Source: a virus
Virus record (IMG/VR): IMGVR_UViG_3300027971_000012
Span: 1 to 32,901 of that record
Reading direction: 5' to 3' (one strand)
Length of the DNA: 32,901 nt
Shown: piece by piece, positions 21,661-29,985 of the stretch
Layout of the letters: every line of letters begins with the position of its first letter
Position numbering within the stretch: the first letter of the stretch is position 1
The notes under the pieces: model-generated
What the model saw: the letters and a program-made list of their open reading frames with translations, nothing else
What the model was told of the DNA's origin: nothing
The model's database searches: none
Position numbers and translations under genes: made by a program

Positions 21661-21957
21661 ATGGCATATACAATCACCCCCCTCATTGGTATTGACTTTA
21701 ACAACATCGTCAACACCAACTTGAACAGCGCAGGAACTGCTGTTCCTACCTTTGGCCCTTTGGGTGCTGAAGTATTCGGCTCTGATGGCAAGATTTATGT
21801 TTTGGCTCAAGCCAACGCATCTATTCCCGCTTCAACAGCCGTTTGCACTATCAACGCAACCACGTTTTTGGTGACGGCTTCAGGTGGTTCTTACACATCA
21901 CCCGCAGTTGCCTTGGTGTCTGGTGACACCGCTTGGTTCTCTAAAGCATCTGTGTAA
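21661..21957 (+). CDS. Small virion protein after capsid
   Basis: The 98 residues are beta-rich (MAYTITPLIGIDFNNIVNTN, then VLAQANASIPASTAVCTINA). AAGGAG precedes the ATG after the capsid stop. It is likely a capsid decoration or head-fibre protein. A terminator hairpin follows within 10 bases. Confidence 0.7.
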   Translation: MAYTITPLIGIDFNNIVNTNLNSAGTAVPTFGPLGAEVFGSDGKIYVLAQANASIPASTAVCTINATTFLVTASGGSYTSPAVALVSGDTAWFSKASV

Positions 21958-21964
21958 AATAAAA

Positions 21965-21991
21965 GGGGCGGCATAAAACCCGCCTCTTTTT
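21965..21991 (+). terminator. Terminator after the capsid gene pair
   Basis: GGGGCGG (21965-21971) pairs with CCGCCTC (21980-21986) as a 7-bp stem with one G-U pair and an 8-base loop, followed by TTTTT. It may be a partial terminator that lifts capsid over downstream tail gene expression. Confidence 0.65.
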
Positions 21992-22006
21992 AATTAAGGA
22001 ACTAAA

Positions 22007-22369
22007 ATGGCTATTCCATCAAGAATTCTTGGCGCGGGTAACTCGCCTTTGTCTACAATTTCCATCGCGGGCGATGGCGCTGTTGGCATTGTTGCATTGG
22101 GTTCAACTGCCGCTACCGCAACACAATTGTCGGCTGTGTTCAACACAATCACAACTTCATCTGCTTCTACGGGCGTTAAATTGCCTCCTACAGAAGCGGG
22201 CGCAATGGTTGGTATTCGTAACGATTCAGGTCAAACAATTACTGTTTACCCTTACAATACTAGCTCAACCATCAATGCAGCAGCCTCATCTGTTACATTG
22301 GCAACAGCAAAGAGCATGATTCTTTTTGCTCCAAGCGCAACAACTTGGGCATCAGTCACTTCAGCATAA
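22007..22369 (+). CDS. Virion-associated beta protein
   Basis: The 120 residues are small, neutral and strand-rich (LSTISIAGDGAVGIVALGST, then AMVGIRNDSGQTITVYPYNT). It resembles small head proteins near capsid genes. AAGGAACTAAA precedes the start. Assigned by context. Confidence 0.68.
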   Translation: MAIPSRILGAGNSPLSTISIAGDGAVGIVALGSTAATATQLSAVFNTITTSSASTGVKLPPTEAGAMVGIRNDSGQTITVYPYNTSSTINAAASSVTLATAKSMILFAPSATTWASVTSA

Positions 22370-22386
22370 TCCCCACAGGATAAAAA

Positions 22387-22917
22387 ATGGCACTAGATTC
22401 CGATATTGCAAACGCAGATACACATCTGCACGTTGAGTTTTATACATTTGACAAAGCACCGTACAAAGACATTCCGTTTGTGCGAATTATGGTTCCTGGC
22501 GACAAGTACAACATCATCGAGCAGCCCGTTCGTGATGACCATAAAGAGCGCTTTCCCCGTCAATGGTTGCACTATCAAATGCAAAACTCAGAGGGTGGGC
22601 CAATCATTGGCACAACTTTGCAAAATTGGCATCTAGATCGCCCTGAAGAATTTACAGACAGTCAAATGGCTGAACTGCAAATTCTAAAGTTTCAAACTGT
22701 TGAGCAAGTTGCTACGGCAAGCGATGCTCAACTTCAGCGCGTAGGTATGGGCGCTGTAGGATTGCGTGAAAAGGCAAGAGCTTATCTGCTGAGACGCAAT
22801 CAAAGTGAGAGTTCATTTGAATTAGAGCAAACCCGTTCTGAATTGAAAGAATTGCAAGAGCAAATGAAAGCCTTGTTGTCTGAAAAAACACGAGGCCGCC
22901 CTAAAAAAGAGGTGTAA
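22387..22917 (+). CDS. Coiled-coil virion protein with AT-hook-like tail
   Basis: The 176 residues have an N-terminal mixed domain (LHVEFYTFDKAPYKDIPFVR), a central helix (EFTDSQMAELQILKFQTVEQ) and a coiled coil at about 138-165 (SSFELEQTRSELKELQEQMK). The tail reads RGRPKKEV, the core of an AT-hook, which may bind DNA inside the head. Similar proteins stand in related phages between capsid and tail-tube genes. Exact role unknown. Confidence 0.7.
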   Translation: MALDSDIANADTHLHVEFYTFDKAPYKDIPFVRIMVPGDKYNIIEQPVRDDHKERFPRQWLHYQMQNSEGGPIIGTTLQNWHLDRPEEFTDSQMAELQILKFQTVEQVATASDAQLQRVGMGAVGLREKARAYLLRRNQSESSFELEQTRSELKELQEQMKALLSEKTRGRPKKEV

Positions 22918-22920
22918 ATT

Positions 22921-23832
22921 ATGTCTAGCACTATGCTCCAGTTAGTGCAGCAAGTTACCAATGAATTAGGCGTGACAACACCGACAAGTGTTGCTGGAAA
23001 TACTAATCAAGACGTTATCCAAATTCTTGCGTTAATGAACGCAAGTGGATACGAATTCTTGCGCAAGCATCCTTGGCGAACTCTTACAAAGCAAAAGCAG
23101 TTCTACACCGAATATCTGACCACCACAGGCACATGGAGCAATAATGGGTTGTCCATCACGGGAATCCCGTCTACCAATGGTTTAGATAGCACCTACATGG
23201 TGGTTGGTACAGGACTTGACCAAAATACTTTCATTCAGACTGTAGACTCAAGCACTTCTGTCACTTTAACTAGAAAAACGACAGAGGCGGGCACAAATGC
23301 AACCGTGTACTTTCAAAAGATGAAGTATGCGTTTCCAAGCGACTATGAAGCCATCATCCCAAGGACAATGTGGGATAAGGATAAACATTGGGAGATGCTT
23401 GGCCCTGAAGATGCACAGCAATGGGAATGGTTGTTGTCGGGATACATTGCCACAGGCCCTCGGATTAGATGGCGTTTGTTTAGCAAGTATTTCCAAATAT
23501 GGCCTGGTTTTTCTACCGCTGAGTTTTTAGGTTACGAGTACCGTTCAAATGCTTGGGCATTGAGCGTTACTGATGAACCTAAGTTATCGTTTACCGCTGA
23601 CTCTGATACTTGTATCTATCCTGACCGTTTAATGGTTCTCTCAACCAAGCTCAAGTATTTTGAGGCTAAAGGTTTTGACACAACGGCCATGTATCGCAAC
23701 TATTTGGAAGAAATGGAAGCGGCTATTGCTTTGGATATGTCTGCGGCTAATTTGTCGTTTGCGCCAAGGCCAGGCACGATTTTGATTGGCTACGACAACA
23801 TTCCTGACAGCGGTTATGGGGCATCACAGTAA
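22921..23832 (+). CDS. Tail-tube-like / head-tail connector protein
   Basis: The 303 residues begin with a helical front (MLQLVQQVTNELGVTTPTSV, then ALMNASGYEFLRKHPWRTLT) like podovirus tubular protein A-type connectors (T7 gp11 class) or P22 gp4-like adaptors. The mid part has beta strands and LPSDYEAIIPRTMWDKDKHW-like motifs, and the end has SAANLSFAPRPGTI. Function inferred: connects portal to tail nozzle. Overlaps the next start by one base (TAATG). Confidence 0.75.
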   Translation: MSSTMLQLVQQVTNELGVTTPTSVAGNTNQDVIQILALMNASGYEFLRKHPWRTLTKQKQFYTEYLTTTGTWSNNGLSITGIPSTNGLDSTYMVVGTGLDQNTFIQTVDSSTSVTLTRKTTEAGTNATVYFQKMKYAFPSDYEAIIPRTMWDKDKHWEMLGPEDAQQWEWLLSGYIATGPRIRWRLFSKYFQIWPGFSTAEFLGYEYRSNAWALSVTDEPKLSFTADSDTCIYPDRLMVLSTKLKYFEAKGFDTTAMYRNYLEEMEAAIALDMSAANLSFAPRPGTILIGYDNIPDSGYGASQ

Positions 23833-25370
23833 TGAAAATTGCCCAAAGAACTGCCGCTAATGTAGCGAGTATTCCTGCGCCCGTTGGCGGGTGGAATGTG
23901 CGTGATTCGTTGGCCAATATGTCGCCAACTGATGCGGTGACGATGACTAATTTCTTTCCTACTGTTTCAAGTGTGAACTTGCGCGGCGGGTACAGTAAAT
24001 GGTCAACAGGTATCACGGGCCAAGTTGAAACAGTGATGGCCTATGAAACAGGCACTACTAGCAAGTTGTTTGGAATTGCAAATGGCTCAATTTACAACTG
24101 CACAACCGCTGGCGCTGTTGGCTCGGCTGAAAGAACGGGTTTAACAAACAGCCGTTTTGAGCATATCAACGTCACAACGGCTGGTGGAAGCTACCTTTAC
24201 GCTTGCAATGGCGTTGATGACCCTTTGCTTTACAACGGCACTACTTGGCTAAGTGTTAACGCCTCCAGTTCAATTGCGATTACAGGCATAACCACAAACA
24301 AGTTTAACAATGTCACGTTGTTTAAAAACCGCGTGTGGTTTATTGAAAAACAAAGTTTGAAAGCGTGGTATTTGCCTACTAATTCGGTGGGCGGCGCTGC
24401 CGAAGTTTTAGACCTAAGTTCTATTGCCCGAATGGGTGGTTACATTGTCTCTCTTAGCGCATGGACAATTGACGCAGGTTATGGCGTAGATGACAACCTT
24501 GTGTTTGTAACGTCACAGGGCGAGATTATTGTTTACCGAGGTACTGACCCCGCCTCTGCTAGTACATGGGCTTTGGCGGGCGTTTGGAAGCTCGGAGCGC
24601 CCGTTTCTAGGCGTTGTTTATACAAGTATGGTGGCGACCTATTGGTTTTAAGTTTAGACGGCTTACTGCCTTTGGCTTCAGCGTTGCAATCGAGCCGCCT
24701 TGACCCAAGGGTTAATTTATCAGACAAGATTCAGGGCGCTATTACTGAGGCAACAACGGCTTACCAAAATTCATTTGGTTGGGCTTTGCTTTATCACGCC
24801 AAAAACAATGCTTTGTGGATCAATGTGCCTGTTGGCCTTGGTTCTCAAGAGCAATTTGTGATGAATACGATCACAAAGTCATGGACAAGATTTACGGGAT
24901 GGGACGCTAATTGTTGGGAGACATTTAACGACAATCCCTATTTTGGCGGTGATGGATACGTTGGATTGGCGTGGGATGGGTTTGCCGATGATGGCAACGA
25001 CATCAATGCCGTGGTTTTACAAGCGTTCAACTATTACGAGAGCCGTGGAGTAAAGAAATACTTTACACGAGCAAGGCCGTCTATTTTCACAGATGGAGCG
25101 CCAACAATTTTGGTCGGCATCAATGTTGATTTTAGTTTGGCAGACACAACGGGGACTTTGAACTTCAGTCCATCCAATTATGGAATATGGGGAACGTCAA
25201 CATGGGACAACGCATTGTGGTCAAGTGGAACGATCATCACAAACAACTGGCAAGGCGTCACAGGCATTGGATATTGTGCGGGTATTCAGCTAAAATCAGC
25301 ATCAAAGGGCTTGCAAATTGAGTGGGCTTCAACCGATGTGGTGTTCCAACAAGGATGGGCTGGCATATGA
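23832..25370 (+). CDS. Tail nozzle-like protein (T7 gp12/P22 gp10-like)
   Basis: The 512-residue protein has the features of podovirus tail nozzle proteins: an N-terminal PVGGWNVRDSLANMSPTDAV, then MTNFFPTVSSVNLRGGYSKW, followed by long beta-rich repeats (YLYACNGVDDPLLYNGTTWL). In these phages they form the short tail tube below the connector and hold DNA in. Its stop overlaps the GNAT start (ATGA). Confidence 0.78.
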   Translation: MKIAQRTAANVASIPAPVGGWNVRDSLANMSPTDAVTMTNFFPTVSSVNLRGGYSKWSTGITGQVETVMAYETGTTSKLFGIANGSIYNCTTAGAVGSAERTGLTNSRFEHINVTTAGGSYLYACNGVDDPLLYNGTTWLSVNASSSIAITGITTNKFNNVTLFKNRVWFIEKQSLKAWYLPTNSVGGAAEVLDLSSIARMGGYIVSLSAWTIDAGYGVDDNLVFVTSQGEIIVYRGTDPASASTWALAGVWKLGAPVSRRCLYKYGGDLLVLSLDGLLPLASALQSSRLDPRVNLSDKIQGAITEATTAYQNSFGWALLYHAKNNALWINVPVGLGSQEQFVMNTITKSWTRFTGWDANCWETFNDNPYFGGDGYVGLAWDGFADDGNDINAVVLQAFNYYESRGVKKYFTRARPSIFTDGAPTILVGINVDFSLADTTGTLNFSPSNYGIWGTSTWDNALWSSGTIITNNWQGVTGIGYCAGIQLKSASKGLQIEWASTDVVFQQGWAGI

Positions 25371-25804
25371 ACGCAAAAATGGAAAGATTTGCCGATGTTT
25401 CAGCCGAAGCCGTGGCGCTTATTGGCAAACATTGGGCTGAACTTTATGGCAACGGCAACCTAAAAAGCGATTTAGGCGGCATGATTGAGCTAGAAAGAAC
25501 AGGAAATTTCGCATATTTCACTTTGCGCACCGAATCAGGTGAATTGGCGGGTCATGCGGGTTTTATGGTGTTCAGATCGCCTTTTTATGGCGCAATGCAA
25601 GCATTAGATGTCTTTTATTATGTTTTGCCTGAGCATCGAGGCGGTCTTGGAATTTGCAAAATGCTGAAATTAGCAGGGCAAATGCTCAAAATCAATGGTG
25701 TTAGCCAAATTATGATTAGCCACAAAAAAGATCAAGATTTGAGCGTGTTGCTTCAGCGAGCAAACTATGAACCATCAGGCGAAACATACGAATTTAAGGA
25801 ATAA
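25367..25804 (+). CDS. GNAT-type acetyltransferase
   Basis: The ATG at 25367 is preferred to the 25322 one, which overlaps the nozzle gene. The 145 residues show a GNAT core: YFTLRTESGELAGHAGFMVF at about 47-66, then LDVFYYVLPEHRGGLGICKM at about 81-100, with the acetyl-CoA loop as PEHRGGLGICK, and VSQIMISHKKD as the following strand. In T7 the same position holds gp13. Substrate unknown; could modify a virion or host protein. Confidence 0.8.
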   Translation: MNAKMERFADVSAEAVALIGKHWAELYGNGNLKSDLGGMIELERTGNFAYFTLRTESGELAGHAGFMVFRSPFYGAMQALDVFYYVLPEHRGGLGICKMLKLAGQMLKINGVSQIMISHKKDQDLSVLLQRANYEPSGETYEFKE

Positions 25805-25806
25805 AC

Positions 25807-28389
25807 ATGGCTTTCTTATGCCCACAACCCAAAGCCCCCGCAACGCCTGATTACGCTGCGGCAGCTACTGCTCAAGGTCAAGCAAACGTAGAAACGGCCA
25901 AAACCCAAGGGTATTTAAACAACCCTAACGTGATTGGCCCGTTGGGTAGTCAGACGGTCATATTTGACCCTGTTACAAATCAGCCAACAATAATGCAGAA
26001 CTTGACCCCAACGGCTCAAGCTACGTTGGAGGCACAGCAAAGAGTTCAGCAAGGCATGGCAAGCCTTGGTGAAAAGGGTTTATCAAGCGCATCAGACATT
26101 ATCAGCAAGCCGTTTCAGTACACAGGGCCAGGTGGTATTTTCTCACTCGCTAATTCGGGAAATATTCAAGGTTCGCCTGACTTAACAGGGATGGGTTCAG
26201 CTAGTGGTGGATTTACGGGCGATAAAGCCTACGGCAATGTCACGGGTGGAACTGCTCAAGGAAATGTTCAAAGCGGTCAAGCATATGGTTCTGTTGATAG
26301 TGGTTTAGCGCAAGGTTCTGTTGCTAATCCTCAAGCAAGTGCCAATTTCCAAGGCGGTCAAGCCGTTGGCGGTGTTTATGGTGGAACTGCTAGAGGTAAC
26401 TTCCAAGGTGGAACGGCAACTGGTGGCGTAAGTGGCCCAACTCTGCAAAATAGCTACGGCAATTATGGACAAGTTCAAAGTGCGCCTGATATGGGTGCAT
26501 ACGGTTCTGCCTCATCTATTGGCGCAGGTCAATATGGATTGTCAGGCGGCATTAACCCATCTCAATATGGCACGGCACAAGGCGGTGTTGAGGGTGTTAA
26601 TCTTCAGCAGTCACTTGGTAACATTGGCCAAATCAATCAAAACCTGAACGCCAATAATTACTTGGCAAACAATCAGTTGAATTTGAGCAATGTGGCTCAA
26701 ATGCCTGTTAATGCGGGTACGACAGGCCAAGCGGCAATCATGTCTCGGCTTGCGCCTCAGTTGGAGCGCCAACAAAAGCTGACTGCTCAGAGTTTGGCCA
26801 ACCAAGGCTTAGTGCCTGGCGGTGAAGCCTACACAAACGCTATGCGTGACCAAAGCCAACAGCAAAATGATCTGTTGACCCAAGCGGCTTTGCAAGGTAT
26901 TAGTTTGGATACTGCGGCCAATCAACAAGGCTTTAATCAAGCGTTGGCCTCTGGTCAATTTGGCAATACAGGCATACAGCAGAACTTTGGTAATGCTTTG
27001 GCGGCTCAACAAGCTCAAAATGCGGCTCAAGGCCAAGGCTTTAACCAACAATTGCAATCAGGTCAGTTTGGCAATCAGGCTCAATTGGCAAGTTTTGGTG
27101 TCAATTTGCAGAATCAGCAAGCGGCCAACCAAGCGATTGCACAAAATTATGGTCAAGGTTTGGGTGCGCAACAATTGCAAAATCAAGCTGTTGCACAAAA
27201 TTTTGGACAAGGTTTGAGCGCATCTAATGCGGCAAATGCGGCAATTGCTCAGAATCAAAATGCGGCATTGCAACAACAATCGGCTGCAAACCAAGCTCAA
27301 GCGCAACAGTATGGACAGGCACAAGGTAATGCTCAGTTTGCCAATCAAGCTCAATTAGCAGGATTTGGTGCAAATTTGCAAAACCAACAAGCGCAAAACC
27401 AAGCTATTGCTCAAAATTCTGCACAAGGATTGGCGCAACAACAGGCTTACAACGCTGCTATTGGGCAGAACTTTGGCCAAAACTTGCAAAATCAACAAGC
27501 CTACAATGCCGCAATAGGTCAAAATTACCAACAAGGCATGGGTCAGCAAGCGGCTCAAAATCAAGCTGCGGCTCAGAATTTTGGTCAAAACGTAACTGCT
27601 CAACAGTTGGCAAATCAAGCCGTTGCCCAAAATTTTGGCCAAAACGTAACGAATCAGCAACTTGGAAATCAAGCTACACAGCAGAATTTCAGTAATGCGT
27701 TGGCTGCACAACAAGCTCAAAACCAAGCGATTGCACAGAACTTTGGTCAAAGCGTTACGGCTCAACAACTTGCAAATGCGGCTGCGGCTCAAAATTATCA
27801 GCAAGGCATGGGGACGCAATCAATGCAAAACCAAGCGCTTGCGCAAAATCAAGCCATTGCCGCCCAACAACAACAATTGGCAAATGCCGCGCAACTTCAA
27901 CAGTACAACCAAAACCTTGGTGCGGCTCAGTTTGGCAATCAGGCGGCCACTCAAGAGTTGCAGAAACAACTTGCTTTGCGTAATCAGCCTTTGAATGAAA
28001 TCACGGGCTTGATGAGTGGCTCACAATTGCAGATGCCTCAATTCCAAGGTTACAACCCAACAAACATTGCGGCAGCCCCGATATTTGCGGGTGCGCAAGC
28101 ACAGGGTAATGCGGCATTGCAGAACTATGGTATTGCGCAATCAGGCGCTAATGCAACAACAAGCGGATTGTTTAATCTTGCGGGTGCGGCAATGATGTCT
28201 GACCGCAGATTGAAGTCAAACATTGAGCGCATTGGCACTCACAAACTTGGCATTGGAATTTATGAGTACGACATCTTTGGTGAGCGTCAGCAAGGTGTGA
28301 TGGCTGATGAAGTTGAGAAGGTCATGCCTGAAGCTGTCTTGATGCACCCAAGCGGTTACAAAATGGTCAACTACGGTTTATTGGGGTAA
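25807..28389 (+). CDS. Large repeat-rich virion protein with S74-type C-terminus
   Basis: The 860 residues have: an N-terminal region (about 1-110) with predicted helices; residues 141-212 as eight 9-residue Gly-rich repeats of form A-x-G-N-V-x-G-G-x; a middle domain; residues 370-730 as twenty 18-residue repeats (A-I-A-Q-N-F-G-Q-x-L-x-x-Q-Q-x-x-N-Q); and a C-terminal ~65 residues MMSDRRLKSNIERIGTHKLG that match the S74 chaperone. The C-terminal part is expected to trimerise and perhaps be cleaved before Asp. It stands where podoviruses place internal virion (ejection) proteins, so could be an ejection protein or a helical fibre. Confidence 0.75.
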   Translation: MAFLCPQPKAPATPDYAAAATAQGQANVETAKTQGYLNNPNVIGPLGSQTVIFDPVTNQPTIMQNLTPTAQATLEAQQRVQQGMASLGEKGLSSASDIISKPFQYTGPGGIFSLANSGNIQGSPDLTGMGSASGGFTGDKAYGNVTGGTAQGNVQSGQAYGSVDSGLAQGSVANPQASANFQGGQAVGGVYGGTARGNFQGGTATGGVSGPTLQNSYGNYGQVQSAPDMGAYGSASSIGAGQYGLSGGINPSQYGTAQGGVEGVNLQQSLGNIGQINQNLNANNYLANNQLNLSNVAQMPVNAGTTGQAAIMSRLAPQLERQQKLTAQSLANQGLVPGGEAYTNAMRDQSQQQNDLLTQAALQGISLDTAANQQGFNQALASGQFGNTGIQQNFGNALAAQQAQNAAQGQGFNQQLQSGQFGNQAQLASFGVNLQNQQAANQAIAQNYGQGLGAQQLQNQAVAQNFGQGLSASNAANAAIAQNQNAALQQQSAANQAQAQQYGQAQGNAQFANQAQLAGFGANLQNQQAQNQAIAQNSAQGLAQQQAYNAAIGQNFGQNLQNQQAYNAAIGQNYQQGMGQQAAQNQAAAQNFGQNVTAQQLANQAVAQNFGQNVTNQQLGNQATQQNFSNALAAQQAQNQAIAQNFGQSVTAQQLANAAAAQNYQQGMGTQSMQNQALAQNQAIAAQQQQLANAAQLQQYNQNLGAAQFGNQAATQELQKQLALRNQPLNEITGLMSGSQLQMPQFQGYNPTNIAAAPIFAGAQAQGNAALQNYGIAQSGANATTSGLFNLAGAAMMSDRRLKSNIERIGTHKLGIGIYEYDIFGERQQGVMADEVEKVMPEAVLMHPSGYKMVNYGLLG
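26227..26442 (+). repeat. Eight tandem 27-base repeats (9-residue units)
   Basis: Units read AYGNVTGGT, AQGNVQSGQ, AYGSVDSGL, AQGSVANPQ, ASANFQGGQ, AVGGVYGGT, ARGNFQGGT and ATGGVSGPT. Gly at position 3, a hydrophobic residue at 5 and Gly at 7 are most constant. The units suggest a regular beta structure. Confidence 0.85.
26914..27996 (+). repeat. Twenty tandem 54-base repeats (18-residue units)
   Basis: Twenty units, one with a single extra residue, span residues 370-730 without a break. Best-conserved positions are A1, I/V/A2, A3, Q4, N5, F/Y6, L/V10, Q13-Q14 and N17. Examples are AVAQNFGQNVTNQQLGNQ and AIAQNFGQSVTAQQLANA. The DNA repeats are diverged, so the array looks old and maintained. 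Confidence 0.88.
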
Positions 28390-28392
28390 AAC

Positions 28393-29985
28393 ATGGCTAA
28401 TCAATACGAACAGTTTAATGTTGCAAACCCTTATCAGTTGCAACAGCAGGAGTTGGACAGACGCCAAAAGATGGCTGAGATTCTCCAACAACAAGCATTT
28501 GAACCTATTCAGGCAGGTTCGTATCAAGGCATCCAAGCCCCGATTAGCCCCGTTCAAGGTTTGGCTAAAGTGCTTCAAATGTACTTGGTCAATAAAAACC
28601 AAGAGGGCTTAAAAGCAGAGCAAAAAGCCTTGGGTGAGCAATATCGTGCGGATACTTCTGCGGATATTCAACGATTAATTCAAGGGTTACAAGGTCAAGC
28701 GGCCAAGCCTGAAATGAAGCAAGAACCAACGGCACAAGACTTTGAAGATAATTCAAACCTTGCGTCAACATTTGCACAGATGCAACCTGACCAACAAAAA
28801 GCGTTTACTATGCCCGCTATGCCCGCAAAGGCAGCGGGTATTCTTGACCCATCATTGATTGGCGAGTTTAAAACGCCTGGTATGCAACAACAAGCCTTGT
28901 CTATGTACATGAGCCAACTTGCTCCTAAAGCGCCTTTGGTGCTTAAAGAAGGTGATGTTGCATTTAATCCTACAACAGGCGCTGAAATGTTTAAAGCGGG
29001 ATCAAAGTCTCCTTTTGGCAATGTCAATCCCGCCCAATTCACTTCTGATAGTTTAAAAGCATTTACAGCGGGAGGCGGCAAAGACTTTTCTTTATTAGTC
29101 CCCGCAGTTGGTGCAGATACGCAAGCAAGATTGAAACAAGAGCGTGAAATTTCTGATCGTGCATTTAATAATCTATCCGCAAAAGATAAAGCAACTCTCA
29201 CTAATGATGCGACAAGACTCAATATTAGTGCGGCTGATCTGTTCTTTAACTCGGGAATGAAGGTAGGAGTGCCAAACCCCTTGGCAAATCAGCCTGTCAC
29301 GCAACCCGTTGTTCAGCCCGTGCAACAACCCTTGGCACAACCTTTGTCGCAGCCTGTTGCACAAGCCGCAACGCAAGCGCCACAACCAAGACCCGTTGCA
29401 CCGCCTCAACCTAGACCCGTTGCGCCCCCTGTTGCGCAACCTACAGCGCTTAATTTGGCCTTGGCTGCCGCCTTGTCGCCAAAAGCCCAACAAGAGTTGC
29501 AAGTCACCCAATTAAAAGCCCAACAAGAGGCGGCTCAAGCATTGCCACAAGTCATTCAACAAGGTCAAACTTTGATCGGTGCAATTGACCAAATGATTGG
29601 TTTAAAAGATGCAAACGGCAAGGTCATCATTCCTGAACACAAAGGCTTGAAAGATGTGGTTGGTACAACCATTCCTTTTGAATACAAATTAGGTCAAGGC
29701 GGCACGCCTGGCGCTGACTTCAAGTCTTATTACGATCAAGTCAAAGGTGGTGCTTTCCTTGAGGCTGTTCAACGCATGAAGGGTTCTGGCGCTATTTCTG
29801 AGATTGAAGGTACAAAGGCCACAGCCGCATTGACCGCAGCCTCAACAGCGCAGTCTCCCGATGCGTTTAGACGAGAAATGTCCAAGTTTAGAGATGCTAT
29901 CCAAACAGGCATGAACAATGCCGCAACAAAAGCGGGTAAAAGTCAAATTCCTACCTACAACCCCGCAACAGGAGAGGTTAAGTAA
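28393..29985 (+). CDS. Internal virion / ejection-like protein
   Basis: The 530 residues start with a Gln-rich helix (MANQYEQFNVANPYQLQQQE), a central soluble part (GDVAFNPTTGAEMFKAGSKS) and a Pro/Gln/Val-rich flexible stretch at about 295-350 (QPVVQPVQQPLAQPLSQPVA). It ends with a helical domain (SYYDQVKGGAFLEAVQRMKG-like, about 433-452, then TAALTAASTAQSPDAFRREM). Position after the S74 protein and before the 687-residue gene matches the T7 gp15 slot. Ejection role is inferred. Confidence 0.7.
   Translation: MANQYEQFNVANPYQLQQQELDRRQKMAEILQQQAFEPIQAGSYQGIQAPISPVQGLAKVLQMYLVNKNQEGLKAEQKALGEQYRADTSADIQRLIQGLQGQAAKPEMKQEPTAQDFEDNSNLASTFAQMQPDQQKAFTMPAMPAKAAGILDPSLIGEFKTPGMQQQALSMYMSQLAPKAPLVLKEGDVAFNPTTGAEMFKAGSKSPFGNVNPAQFTSDSLKAFTAGGGKDFSLLVPAVGADTQARLKQEREISDRAFNNLSAKDKATLTNDATRLNISAADLFFNSGMKVGVPNPLANQPVTQPVVQPVQQPLAQPLSQPVAQAATQAPQPRPVAPPQPRPVAPPVAQPTALNLALAAALSPKAQQELQVTQLKAQQEAAQALPQVIQQGQTLIGAIDQMIGLKDANGKVIIPEHKGLKDVVGTTIPFEYKLGQGGTPGADFKSYYDQVKGGAFLEAVQRMKGSGAISEIEGTKATAALTAASTAQSPDAFRREMSKFRDAIQTGMNNAATKAGKSQIPTYNPATGEVK

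Noticed and set aside
26809-27819. Long minus-strand frames opposite the 18-residue repeats
   Set aside because: They are mirror frames of a Gln/Ala-rich repeat with Leu/Arg-rich low-complexity translation and no starts of quality; shadows of the real gene.
26227-27996. CRISPR-like array
   Set aside because: The repeats are diverged, in-frame, without unique spacers, and belong to a coding sequence.
28695-29222. 175-residue minus-strand frame
   Set aside because: It lies fully inside the 530-residue virion gene, against the direction of all neighbours, and shows no domain.
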